Below, in pieces: positions 25,709-34,390 of a DNA stretch of 64,000 nt. The translations under genes and the position numbers were made by a program. Within the stretch, counting starts at the first letter, position 1, and every line of letters begins with the position of its first letter. Origin of the DNA: Rhodopseudomonas palustris (GTDB taxonomy: Bacteria; Pseudomonadota; Alphaproteobacteria; Rhizobiales; Xanthobacteraceae); the NCBI RefSeq assembly GCF_007005445.1, contig NZ_CP041387.1, forward strand, positions 682,001-746,000, in the 5' to 3' direction. The notes beneath the pieces were generated by a model, which worked only from the letters and a program-made list of their open reading frames with translations, ran no database searches and was not told the DNA's origin.

Positions 25709-27328
25709 TCAGCCCTTCACCATCGTTCGGTAGTCGAGCCGGCGGTGGAACCAGTAGGCGAAGCCGGAGACGTTCTTCTGCATCGCGACGTTGAGATAGG
25801 GCTGGTACAGCGGCAGGCGCGGGATGTCGGTGAAAGCGAGATCGACGAAGCCCTTGACGCTGGAATCGTAGGTCGGGAGATCGTTGGCCGCGGCGGCGAC
25901 GCGGGCGGCTTCGATCAGCTTGTCCATCTCCGGCGAGTTGTAGTTCATGGTGTTGAAGATCGAATTGCCGGAGCGGTAGCACCAGTAGAAGAAGTACTCC
26001 GGGTAATCGAGCCAGCCCGAGAAGATGTTGACGTAGAGCGGCAGCACCTTCTTGTTCAGCTCGGTGCGCCAGTTGGCGCCCGGGATCTTGTTGATGGTGC
26101 AGCGGATGCCGATCTGCGCCAGGCTTTCCTGGATCAGGATGCACATCGGCTCGTTGACGCCGGCGAAGCCGAGGTCGAACGACAGCGTGGTGTCGAAGCC
26201 GTTCGCGTAGCCGGCCTCGGCCATCAGCGCCTTGGCCTTGGCGATGTCGGTGTTGAATTTGGTCGGCTGCGGCCACTTGACCTCGGTTTGCTTGTCCGCC
26301 GCCGCGCCGAACATCGGATTGGCGAGACCGAACATCACCGCGTCAATGATCTTCTGGTACGGCACGGCGTAAGCGACCGCCTCGCGCACCTTCGGATTGT
26401 TGAACGGCGGTTGCGAGACGTTCATGCCGAGATACTGGATGCCGTTGCTGATCGGCAGCGACACCACGTTGACCTTGCCGTCGCGCTTCATTTCGGCGAA
26501 GTCCTGGTTCGGCAGCTCATAGGAGATGTCGGCATCGCCGCGCTCCAGCAGAGCCCGTCGGTTGCCGGCCTGCGGCACCATCCGCCAGATCACGCGCTTG
26601 ATTTTCGGCAGCGGGCCGCCGACCCACTTGTCGTTGCGCTCCATGATCACTTCGGTGCCGGCGGTCCACTTCACCACGCGGTACGCACCCGAGCCGGCGG
26701 TGTTCTGCTTGGTGTATTCGAGACCCCACGGGTCCTTCTCGGTGGCGTGCTTCTTCACCAGTTCGGAGTTGACGACGCACGGCACGATCACCGCGAGATC
26801 CGGGATCGTCAGCTTGTCCTTCTTCAGGAAGTCGACGCGCACGGTGTGGTCGTCGACGACGACGAACTGCTCGGGCTTGGTCAGCGAGCCTGCGCTCATC
26901 TGGAAGGTCGGGAAACCGCCGACGCTGACCGAGCGATCGAGCGACCATTTGACGTCCTTGGCGGTGACCGGGGTGCCGTCCTGGAAGGTGGCGTTCTTCT
27001 TCAGCTTGAAGGTCGCCGACATGTCGCCGACGTTCATGTCCTCGGCGAGTTCGCCCTTGAACTTGTCCTTGTCGTAGTAGGGGACGCCGCCGGGGCCTTC
27101 CTTCATCTCGTGGGTGATCAGCCGGTCGTAGCAATTCCACGACACCTCGTAGCCGGGCACGTTGGTGCCGACGCCGTGGATGTCGAGATTGTTCGGACCG
27201 CTTTCGGAGACGACCAGCAGGGTCTCCGATCGGGCGTCGGCCTTGGCGGCAGACCAGATCGCCGGTGCGGGCACCATCGCACCAGCGGCGAGGGCGGTTG
27301 CAGACTTCAGGAAATCGCGACGCTTCAT
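25709..27328 (-). CDS. Family 5 extracellular solute-binding protein, Tat-exported
   Basis: 539 residues. The N-terminus MKRRDFLKSATALAAGA has the twin-arginine signature and a cleavage region near the KADA sequence. The mature part has SBP_bac_5 features: the SWNCYDRLI and LKKNATFQDGTPVTAKDVKWSL segments and a GSGAYRVVKW stretch. It captures peptides or comparable amide-rich solutes in the periplasm for the DppB/C/D/F-type transporter. First gene of the island; with atzGEHF downstream, the cargo is probably a nitrogen-rich ureido or amide compound, which is an inference. Confidence 0.9.
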   Translation of the reverse strand: MKRRDFLKSATALAAGAMVPAPAIWSAAKADARSETLLVVSESGPNNLDIHGVGTNVPGYEVSWNCYDRLITHEMKEGPGGVPYYDKDKFKGELAEDMNVGDMSATFKLKKNATFQDGTPVTAKDVKWSLDRSVSVGGFPTFQMSAGSLTKPEQFVVVDDHTVRVDFLKKDKLTIPDLAVIVPCVVNSELVKKHATEKDPWGLEYTKQNTAGSGAYRVVKWTAGTEVIMERNDKWVGGPLPKIKRVIWRMVPQAGNRRALLERGDADISYELPNQDFAEMKRDGKVNVVSLPISNGIQYLGMNVSQPPFNNPKVREAVAYAVPYQKIIDAVMFGLANPMFGAAADKQTEVKWPQPTKFNTDIAKAKALMAEAGYANGFDTTLSFDLGFAGVNEPMCILIQESLAQIGIRCTINKIPGANWRTELNKKVLPLYVNIFSGWLDYPEYFFYWCYRSGNSIFNTMNYNSPEMDKLIEAARVAAAANDLPTYDSSVKGFVDLAFTDIPRLPLYQPYLNVAMQKNVSGFAYWFHRRLDYRTMVKG

Positions 27329-27657
27329 TTAGAGCTCCAGAGCACGAGGAGGGGGGCTATGGAACTGCTTCGCAAGCATCGTGCCAGACGCGCCTATCTC
27401 GGCAAGTGTCTGATTTCGCGTCCAAATGCGATCCGGGAGGCGGCGCTGGACCGGTCGCTGAGAGTAAATTGCATACAAAGAGCAAAAATTGCCTTCAAAA
27501 TAGGCAGTAGATCACAGAGTGATTGTGCGACGGCGGCAGGGTGGACGTTGGTGCTCCGCCAAGCCGGCTCTGCCGTCCCGCCATGCGGTCGAGCCAAAAA
27601 TAAAGGCGGCGAGGATGCCCCCGCCGCCCGCTGGCTTGAACCGCCCGCCCGACGCGG
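27329..27657. other. Intergenic region upstream of the binding-protein gene
   Basis: 329 bases between two minus-strand genes. It probably carries the promoter for the transporter-atz island; the AT-richer stretch 27463-27520 stands out against the GC-rich surroundings. A candidate operator is listed separately at 27469-27478. No convincing ORF. Confidence 0.45.
27469..27478. promoter_or_regulatory. Candidate GntR/FCD operator
   Basis: TTGCATACAA is a one-mismatch version of the TTGTATACAA palindrome recognised by many FCD-type GntR proteins. It lies about 140 bases upstream of the binding-protein start in an AT-rich patch. Binding by the regulator encoded at 18895-19638 is a prediction. Confidence 0.35.
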
Positions 27658-28122
27658 TCAGTTCATCTTCACGCTCTCGTTGCGCGCCGGCGCGTAGATC
27701 ACCGGATCGCTGACCGGCTTGGCTTCGATGGCGGTGGTCGCGCGCGGCAGCGGTCGATGGCTGCGATAGACTTCGAACGCGTACCATGCGGCCACCACGA
27801 CGGCGATCAGCGCGACTTGGCTCGGCGGCAGGATCAGCGACAGCGCGATCAGCGCAGTGGCGACGGTGCCGGCCTTCACCACGCTCTCACCATCGTGGAA
27901 CATGGCGTTGAAGCGTTCCCAGTTCTCGCCCTTCCAGAACGGAGCCGAGAAACGATCGAGGGCGAACCGCGTCCAGGCGCCGGCGAAGCCGAGCTTGCGT
28001 GCCCACATCAAATACAATGAGCCCGCGAAAGCGAGCAGCGATACCAGCGCGCCGACCGGACCGGCGGCGTACCCGATGACCACGACCAGCGCGGCCGTGA
28101 ATGCAATGATCCAATATTGCAT
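27658..28122 (-). CDS. Hypothetical membrane protein, 154 residues
   Basis: Two closely spaced hydrophobic segments at the N-terminus (about residues 4-20 and 23-42), an amphipathic middle (residues 45-80), another pair of helices (about 83-113) and a polar tail. No enzyme motif is visible and I do not recognise a family. A GCCCGC/GCGGGC hairpin (28137-28151) lies just upstream of its ribosome site and could affect translation. Probably an inner-membrane protein. Confidence 0.55.
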   Translation of the reverse strand: MQYWIIAFTAALVVVIGYAAGPVGALVSLLAFAGSLYLMWARKLGFAGAWTRFALDRFSAPFWKGENWERFNAMFHDGESVVKAGTVATALIALSLILPPSQVALIAVVVAAWYAFEVYRSHRPLPRATTAIEAKPVSDPVIYAPARNESVKMN

Positions 28123-28384
28123 TGTTTGACCCTTCCGCCCGCTTCGCGGGCGCCTTTCAGATTTGATTCGATGGCGGCGATAGCCGGCGCATTATGTGCT
28201 GTTTTCCACAGCCGCGCCGCAAAAATCTGGCACCTTAGTTATTCATCCGATTAGCACTTTGGCGAAAGGTAGCGGGTGGTGGAGTGGGAGCCGAGCCGTT
28301 GCGCATCTGGTCATGAGGCGCGACAGCTCGCCGCACTCCGCAGGTCGAGTGTAACAGATGGAAGATCGTACCGCAGACGACGAC

Positions 28385-28624
28385 TCAGCGGGCGAGCCGG
28401 CTTTCCGCCTCGGCGATCTTGGCGTTGCGAATGCGTTTGGCATCGCGACTCGCCATGAACGGCATCCCGAGTTTGCGCGCCTTGACCTGCACCGATGAGC
28501 GCGCGCGCTTCAATGCAGCGGCCGCACGCACCGCCGAGGCCCCGCTGGCGATCAGCTCCTTCAGCCGTTCGACCTGTTCGTCGTCCCACGGTCTGCAGGC
28601 GTTGCTCTTGGCGGGCGTCGGCAT
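28385..28624 (-). CDS. Small helix-turn-helix-like hypothetical protein
   Basis: 79 residues from ATG 28624, with AAAGGAG about 7 bases upstream. The PWDDEQVERLKELIASGAS segment followed by AVRAAAALKRARSSVQVKARKLG resembles the short SANT/GcrA-like HTH proteins common in Bradyrhizobiaceae, where a W-rich helix precedes the recognition helix. Likely DNA-binding; the target is unknown. It stands alone on the minus strand, divergent from the ABC importer. Confidence 0.6.
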   Translation of the reverse strand: MPTPAKSNACRPWDDEQVERLKELIASGASAVRAAAALKRARSSVQVKARKLGMPFMASRDAKRIRNAKIAEAESRLAR

Positions 28625-28969
28625 CGGCGGCTCCTTTCGTTGAGCCCGCATGCTGGCCAATCGTGCAGGCGGGCATTTGTCGGGTCGATTGCGGGTGAGC
28701 TGGCCAATGCGATCCGGGTGACCGATCGTCGCAACTCACGTTCGGCAATGCGGCGTGCGCGGCGGCGTCCTGCTTCGGCGGAGCCGAGCACAGCCATCCG
28801 CCTCCCAATCATCTGCGCGGGTGAAAGTTCCAAGGTGGATGTGCGGCTGCGGTCGCTGCACCACAGAGTACCTGTCTTGTCGCAAGCTTGTCATGGGCCG
28901 CCGATAGGTGAGGGCGCGCCGCGTCGGCATGGCTGGCGGGCGCCCGCTGACATCGAAACGAGGAAGCTG
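28625..28969. other. Divergent intergenic region with a Pho-box-like repeat
   Basis: 345 bases between the HTH-like gene and the importer. CTTGTCG (28876-28882) and CTTGTCA (28887-28893) are direct repeats spaced 11 bases, the geometry of a PhoB box, though they match the CTGTCAT consensus only partly. No ORF longer than noise. GAGGAAG precedes the importer start. Confidence 0.35.
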
Positions 28970-29977
28970 ATGAAACCGGTCCGTCTGGTCGCCGCTCTGC
29001 TGGCGCTGTCCGCATTCGCATCTCTGCAGCCGGCGAAGGCCGCGGATGTGATCTGCTACAACTGCCCGCCGCAATGGGCCGACTGGGCGACGATGCTCAA
29101 GCAGGTCAAGGCCGATCTCGGCTACGACATTCCGTTCGACAACAAGAACTCCGGTCAGGCGCTGTCGCAGCTCATCGCCGAGAAGAGCAACCCGGTCGCC
29201 GACATCGGCTATTTCGGCGTCAATTTCGGCATGAAGGCGAAGGCGCAGGGCGTCACCCAGCCGTACAAGCCGGCGAAGTGGGACGAGGTTCCGACCGGCC
29301 TGAAGGATCCCGACGGCGAGTGGACCGCGATCCATTCCGGAACGCTCGGCCTGTTCGTCAACGTCGATGCGCTCGGCGGCAAGCCGGTTCCAGCGTGCTG
29401 GAAGGATCTCGAGAAGCCGGACTACAAGGGCATGGTCGGCTATCTCGATCCGCCGTCGGCGGCGGTCGGCTATGTCGGCGCGGTGGCGGTCAATCTCGCC
29501 CTCGGCGGCAGCGATCAGGATTTCTCGCCCGCGGTTTCGTTCTTCAAGAAGCTGCACGCCAACGACGCGATCGTGCCGAAGCAGACCTCCTACGCCCGCG
29601 TGGTGTCGGGCGAGATCCCGATCCTGTTCGACTACGACTTCAACGCCTATCGGGCCAAGTACACCGAGAAGGGCAACTTTGCCTTCGTAATCCCGTGCGA
29701 AGGCTCGGTCGTGTTCCCCTATGTGGTCGGCCTGACGAAGGGCGCTCCGAACGCCGACAAGGCCAAGAAGGTGATGGACTATCTGCTGTCCGACAAGGGG
29801 CAGGCGATCTGGACCAACGCGTACTTGCGCCCGGCGCGGCCGATCGCGTTGCCCGCTGAGGTCAAGGCCAAGTTCCTCCCGGACAGCGACTACGCTCGCG
29901 CCAAGAACGTCGATTGGGCCAAGATGGAAGCCGCCCAGAAGGCCTTCACCGATCGCTACCTGGCAGAAGTCCGCTGA
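28970..29977 (+). CDS. Periplasmic solute-binding protein of a Fe3+/phosphonate-type ABC importer
   Basis: 335 residues; Sec signal peptide with cleavage after PAKA (about residue 24). The mature start ADVICYNCPPQWADWA and later YSYD-type hinge regions place it among family 1/6 binding proteins (iron, thiamine, putrescine, aminoethylphosphonate). Two conserved cysteines near the mature N-terminus are visible. The first gene of a five-gene unit ending with a phosphodiesterase, which argues for an organophosphorus ligand. Iron cannot be excluded by sequence alone. Confidence 0.82.
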   Translation: MKPVRLVAALLALSAFASLQPAKAADVICYNCPPQWADWATMLKQVKADLGYDIPFDNKNSGQALSQLIAEKSNPVADIGYFGVNFGMKAKAQGVTQPYKPAKWDEVPTGLKDPDGEWTAIHSGTLGLFVNVDALGGKPVPACWKDLEKPDYKGMVGYLDPPSAAVGYVGAVAVNLALGGSDQDFSPAVSFFKKLHANDAIVPKQTSYARVVSGEIPILFDYDFNAYRAKYTEKGNFAFVIPCEGSVVFPYVVGLTKGAPNADKAKKVMDYLLSDKGQAIWTNAYLRPARPIALPAEVKAKFLPDSDYARAKNVDWAKMEAAQKAFTDRYLAEVR

Positions 29978-30023
29978 GCCGGTCCATCGTCCCGGCCGGC
30001 GACGGCCGGGACAGCTCCAAATC

Positions 30024-30839
30024 ATGAAGCACCGACGTTTCCTATTGATCTGCCTGGCGCCGCTGGTCGTTCTGACCGCGGCGTTCTTCCTGTTGCCGAT
30101 GACGCGGCTGGTGGCGGTCGGGGCCGAAGGGCCGCACGGGGCGGCAGGCTACCTGGCAATCCTGCTGGAGCCGCGCTACCGCGCGACTCTGATCAACACC
30201 GTGCTGCTCGCCGCCGCGACCACGCTGGCGACGCTGGTGATCGCCACCGTCGCCGGGCTGTTCCTGCAGCGCCATCGCTTTGCCGGCCGCGCCGTGCTGA
30301 TCGCGATGCTGACCTTCCCACTCGCGTTTCCCGGCGTGGTGATCGGCTTTCTGATCATCCTGCTCGCCGGACGCCAGGGCGTGATCGGCGATCTGACGCG
30401 GCTCGTTTCTGGAAGCAAGGTGGTGTTCGCCTATTCGATCTGGGGGCTGTTCCTGGGCTATCTGTATTTCTCGATCCCGCGGGTGATCCTCACCATCATG
30501 GCGGCGGTGCAGAAGCTCGATCCTGGGCTGGAAGAGGCCGCGCGTTCGCTCGGCGCCAGTCCCTGGGCTGTGCAGCGTGACGTGGTGCTGCCGGCGCTGG
30601 TGCCGGCGTTCGTGGCTTCCGGCGCGATCGCATTCGCGACCGCGATGGGGGCGTTCGGCACCGCCTTCACGCTCGCCACCAATATCGACGTGCTGCCGAT
30701 GCTGATCTACACCGAGTTCACGCTGGCGGCGAACTTTGCCACCGCGGCGTCGCTGTCGGTCGGTCTCGGCCTGATTTCCTGGGCGATGCTGGCACTGGCG
30801 CGGTCGTTGACCGGCGGCACCGTGGCGGCGACGGGCTGA
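30024..30839 (+). CDS. ABC importer permease 1
   Basis: 271 residues, six hydrophobic segments, with the ATPase-contact loop around EEAARSLGASPWAVQRDVVLP. Standard BPD_transp_1 permease. It starts 46 bases after the binding protein, and its stop nearly abuts the next permease, indicating one transcript. Confidence 0.87.
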   Translation: MKHRRFLLICLAPLVVLTAAFFLLPMTRLVAVGAEGPHGAAGYLAILLEPRYRATLINTVLLAAATTLATLVIATVAGLFLQRHRFAGRAVLIAMLTFPLAFPGVVIGFLIILLAGRQGVIGDLTRLVSGSKVVFAYSIWGLFLGYLYFSIPRVILTIMAAVQKLDPGLEEAARSLGASPWAVQRDVVLPALVPAFVASGAIAFATAMGAFGTAFTLATNIDVLPMLIYTEFTLAANFATAASLSVGLGLISWAMLALARSLTGGTVAATG

Positions 30840-30843
30840 TGTG

Positions 30844-31629
30844 ATGCGTGATCGCCTGATTTTCGTCGGTCAATTGCTGTTCACTCTGCTGGTCGCCGCG
30901 TTCCTGGTGGTACCGGCGCTGCTGTCGATCGCCGCAGGCGTCACCGCGAATTACTTCCGCGGCATCTCCTCCGGCCTCACCCTGCAATGGGTGGTGCAGG
31001 TGTGGGCGCTGTATGCCGACAGTATCGTGCTGTCGTTCGTGATCGCGCTCGCCACGCTCGCCGTCACCCTCGCTGTCGGCGTGCCTGCCGCCTATGCGCT
31101 GCACATCCGCGGCGGCACCTGGTCGCGGCTGATCGAGGAGGTGATCACGTTGCCGCTGGCGATCCCGGGGCTCGCGATCGCACTGGCGCTGCTGCTGACT
31201 TATGGCGGCTTCGGCGAATTTCGTCGCTCCTGGCTGTTCATTCTGGTCGGCCATGTGGTGTTCACCATGCCGTTCATGGTGCGCTCGGTGATGGCGGTGT
31301 TCGCCACCATCGACATCCGCACCCTGGATGAAGGCGCGGCCTCGCTCGGCGCTTCGCCGGGCCGGCGGTTCGTCAATGTGATCGTGCCGAATGCGATGCC
31401 CGGCATTCTGGCCGGCGCCCTGATGGTGGTGACGCTGTCGCTCGGCGAGTTCAATCTCACCTGGATGCTGCACACGCCGCTGACCAAGACGCTGCCGGTC
31501 GGCCTGGCCGACAGCTACGCGTCGATGCGGCTGGAAGTCGCCTCGGCCTACACGCTGATCTTCTTCATCATGATCGTCCCGTTGCTGGTGGCGATGCAGT
31601 TGCTCGCGGAACGGGAGCCGAAGCGATGA
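30844..31629 (+). CDS. ABC importer permease 2
   Basis: 261 residues; six hydrophobic segments with the EAA-type loop at LDEGAASLGASPGRRFVNVI. It forms a heterodimer with permease 1. ATG 30844 is used, and a GTG three bases earlier is equally possible. Its TGA overlaps the ATPase start (ATGA at 31626-31629). Confidence 0.86.
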   Translation: MRDRLIFVGQLLFTLLVAAFLVVPALLSIAAGVTANYFRGISSGLTLQWVVQVWALYADSIVLSFVIALATLAVTLAVGVPAAYALHIRGGTWSRLIEEVITLPLAIPGLAIALALLLTYGGFGEFRRSWLFILVGHVVFTMPFMVRSVMAVFATIDIRTLDEGAASLGASPGRRFVNVIVPNAMPGILAGALMVVTLSLGEFNLTWMLHTPLTKTLPVGLADSYASMRLEVASAYTLIFFIMIVPLLVAMQLLAEREPKR

Positions 31630-32687
31630 CGGCAAATGGCGGACACGGCGTGGCGGTCGAGGTCGCCGCTTGCGGCAAGACCTTTGCGGACGGCCCGCGC
31701 GCGCTCGAGCCGGCGAGCCTGAGCATCGCGCGCGGCGAGACGATGGTGCTGCTCGGCCCTTCCGGCTGCGGCAAGACCACAATGCTGCGGATTATCGCCG
31801 GACTGGAGAGCCCCGATGCCGGCGGACGGGTGCTGTTCGACGGCGTCGATGTAACCTCGGTGCCGATCGAGCGCCGCAACGTCGGCATGGTGTTCCAATC
31901 CTACGCGCTGTTTCCGAACATGACGGTGGCCGAGAACATCGGCTACGGCCTCAAGATCCGCGGCGTTGCCAGGGCCGAGCGCGCTGCCCGGATCGCCGAG
32001 CTGGTGGCGCTCACCAACATCGCCGGGCTGGAGCATCGGCGGATCGATCAGCTCTCCGGCGGTCAGCGCCAGCGCGTCGCGCTGGCCCGCGCGGTGGCGA
32101 TTCGTCCCGCGGTGCTGCTGCTGGACGAGCCGCTCACCGCACTCGACGCGGCCTTGCGCGACAAGCTGCGCGGCGAGCTCGACCGGCTGCTGCGCTCGCT
32201 CGGCATCACCACGATCTACGTCACGCATGACCAGGCCGAGGCGATGGCGCTCGGCGACCGCATCGTGGTGATGAGCAAGGGCGCGATCGCCCAGGTCGGC
32301 ACCCCGCGCGAGATCTATTTTCGACCTGCCAGCCGGTTCGTCGCCGAGTTCGTCGGGGCCGCCAACATCATCGAGGCCGAGATTGCCGATGGGGCCCTGC
32401 GGCTTCCCGGCGGCCACTGGCGCATCGCCGACAGCGTCAGCCACAGCCGCGCGGTCGCGATGATCCGCCCGGAGACGATCCGGATCGCAGCGCCCGAGGC
32501 CGCGACGCTGCAGGGCGTCGTCGACAGCGTCAGTTTCGTCGGCGACCGCCAGCGGATCGTTGTGTCCGGCGCGGCCGCACGACCACTGGCGATCGACGCG
32601 CCGAACGCGCTGCCGATCCGGGGCGGCGATCGCATCGGCCTCGTGGCTGATCCCGAAGCCATCCGGCTGCTGCCCGAACATCTGTGA
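31626..32687 (+). CDS. ABC importer ATPase (PotA/FbpC/PhnT type)
   Basis: 353 residues. Walker A GPSGCGKTT, Q-loop MVFQSYALFPNMT, signature LSGGQRQRVALARA, Walker B LLLDEPLTALD, H-loop YVTHDQAEAM. A C-terminal TOBE-like regulatory domain lies from about residue 245. It powers the two permeases just upstream and is translationally coupled to permease 2. Confidence 0.92.
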   Translation: MTANGGHGVAVEVAACGKTFADGPRALEPASLSIARGETMVLLGPSGCGKTTMLRIIAGLESPDAGGRVLFDGVDVTSVPIERRNVGMVFQSYALFPNMTVAENIGYGLKIRGVARAERAARIAELVALTNIAGLEHRRIDQLSGGQRQRVALARAVAIRPAVLLLDEPLTALDAALRDKLRGELDRLLRSLGITTIYVTHDQAEAMALGDRIVVMSKGAIAQVGTPREIYFRPASRFVAEFVGAANIIEAEIADGALRLPGGHWRIADSVSHSRAVAMIRPETIRIAAPEAATLQGVVDSVSFVGDRQRIVVSGAAARPLAIDAPNALPIRGGDRIGLVADPEAIRLLPEHL

Positions 32688-32711
32688 CGAACCAGAACGA
32701 GAGATCCGACC

Positions 32712-33548
32712 ATGCCGCCGAAGCCGATTCTGATCGCCCAGATTTCCGACCTGCATATCAAGGCGCCCGGCGAACTCGCCTATGGCAAGGTCGACACCGC
32801 GGCCGCGCTGACTCGCTGCGTCGCAGCGCTGAACGCGCTCGCGCCGCGGCCCGACCTGGTGGTGATCTCCGGCGATCTGGTCGATACGCCGACCGAGCAG
32901 GAATACGCCCACCTGATGCGCCTGCTGGCGCCGCTGGAGATTCCCTTCGTCGCCGTTCCGGGCAATCACGATTCCCGCGAACTGATGCGCACCGCGTTCC
33001 CCCAGCCGGCGTTTCCGGGGGAGGGGCCGCTCAATCAGCTTCATCCAGTCGCCGGGCTCGACGTCGTGCTGCTGGATTCCAGTGTGCCTGGCCAGCCCCA
33101 CGGCGAGCTCGATGCCGACACGCTGCAATGGCTGGAGGCCGTGTTATCGGCCTCGGACCAGCGGCCGGCGCTGCTGTTCCTGCATCATCCGCCATTCCGC
33201 ACCGGAATCTGGCACATGGACCGGCAGAATCTCCGCAACTCTGCCGAGTTCGCCCTGCTGGTCGAACGGTACCCCTGGGTTCGTCTGGTCGCCTCGGGCC
33301 ACGTGCACCGTGCCACGGCGACGGCGTTTGCCGGCACGGTGGCGACGATCTGTCCTGCGCCCAACCACGCGGTGGCGCTCGATCTCGGGGAACTGCTCGA
33401 ACCATCGTTCCGGGTCGAGCCGCCGGCCTTTCACCTGCACGCCTGGTTCGAAGGCGGCGCGTTCGGGGAGGTCGTCACCCATCTGGTACCGGTCGGCTCG
33501 TTCGACGGTCCGCACCCGTTCTTCGGGCCCGACGGCCGGCTACTTTGA
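32712..33548 (+). CDS. Calcineurin-like phosphodiesterase, CpdA/GpdQ type
   Basis: 278 residues with all class III metallophosphoesterase motifs in order: DLH (ISDLHI), GD (ISGDLVD), GNHDS, LHHPPF and GHVHR. These bind a dinuclear metal centre and hydrolyse phosphodiesters such as cyclic nucleotides or glycerophosphodiesters. It lies 24 bases after the ABC ATPase, so it probably acts on the imported compound. No signal peptide: cytoplasmic. A cAMP-phosphodiesterase role is an alternative. Confidence 0.86.
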   Translation: MPPKPILIAQISDLHIKAPGELAYGKVDTAAALTRCVAALNALAPRPDLVVISGDLVDTPTEQEYAHLMRLLAPLEIPFVAVPGNHDSRELMRTAFPQPAFPGEGPLNQLHPVAGLDVVLLDSSVPGQPHGELDADTLQWLEAVLSASDQRPALLFLHHPPFRTGIWHMDRQNLRNSAEFALLVERYPWVRLVASGHVHRATATAFAGTVATICPAPNHAVALDLGELLEPSFRVEPPAFHLHAWFEGGAFGEVVTHLVPVGSFDGPHPFFGPDGRLL

Positions 33549-33823
33549 TACCGATGGTCTCTGCCTTCAATCGTTCATGCCGACGCGTGTCGCCGGCATG
33601 AGCGTCTTGACTGCCGCGCAAGGCCAATGCGGCGGATCGCCGGGACCCGGGCTCGGCCACGGCGCGTGGTTCACCATCCGCGGCGACCGGTATGAGCTCC
33701 AGTGGCAACCGGTCGCGTTAACGGCGCCGGTAAAATAGGAACGATTATACCCAGGGATTTCCCCCAGGTCCGGAACGATCGCGAGGCTGAGCCCTTGATG
33801 ATCGATCGACATGGCTTGAGAGG

Positions 33824-34195
33824 ATGACCGAAGTGAGCAGGAGACCGGTAGTTCTGGTGGTCGAAGACGAACCGCTCCTGCGCATGAATGCCGTCGATAT
33901 GATCGAAGCCGAGGGTTTCGAGGTCTTGGAGGCGGGGTCGGCCGACGTCGCGATCGCGATTCTGGAAGATCGGGACGACGTTCGCCTGGTGTTTACGGAC
34001 ATCCAGATTCCAGGGTCGATGGACGGGTTGAAGCTCGCCCGCGCCGTCCGCGGTCGATGGCCGCCGATCAAGATCGTCGCCACCTCGGGCCGCGTGAACG
34101 TCACCCCGACGGAACTGCCGGACGGAGGGCGATTTGTACCAAAACCGTACACGTCGGCGCAGATCACCGCGCTGCTGAGAGAAATGCTGGTGTAA
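33824..34195 (+). CDS. Stand-alone response-regulator receiver domain
   Basis: 123 residues, only a CheY-like receiver: acidic pocket VVEDEP, phosphoacceptor aspartate in VFTDIQIPG, switch serine in VATSG, and conserved lysine in FVPKPY. The GFEVLEAGSADVAIAIL pattern resembles orphan receivers of Rhizobiales. No kinase or output domain is adjacent, so its partner is unknown. Confidence 0.85.
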   Translation: MTEVSRRPVVLVVEDEPLLRMNAVDMIEAEGFEVLEAGSADVAIAILEDRDDVRLVFTDIQIPGSMDGLKLARAVRGRWPPIKIVATSGRVNVTPTELPDGGRFVPKPYTSAQITALLREMLV

Positions 34196-34390
34196 CGGGG
34201 CCCGCGCGCACCCGTCGGTGCCATCGCGCACTTTCCAAAATTTAATCCATGTCGTTTCAGGATCAGGTCTTTTCGAGTTATCCTTCCGCCCCAGCTAGAG
34301 ACTAAGAGCGTTTTTTTGAGCGAACGGCGCTCCGCTTGCGTGACGAGAACGGGGCGAGCTCCAGGGAGGCCGGGCCGGGTTGGTGCAACG

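Noticed and set aside
33549..33823. Short ORFs on both strands between the phosphodiesterase and the receiver
   Set aside because: Frames of about 50-80 codons lack ribosome sites and recognisable sequence; I treat the 275 bases as non-coding.
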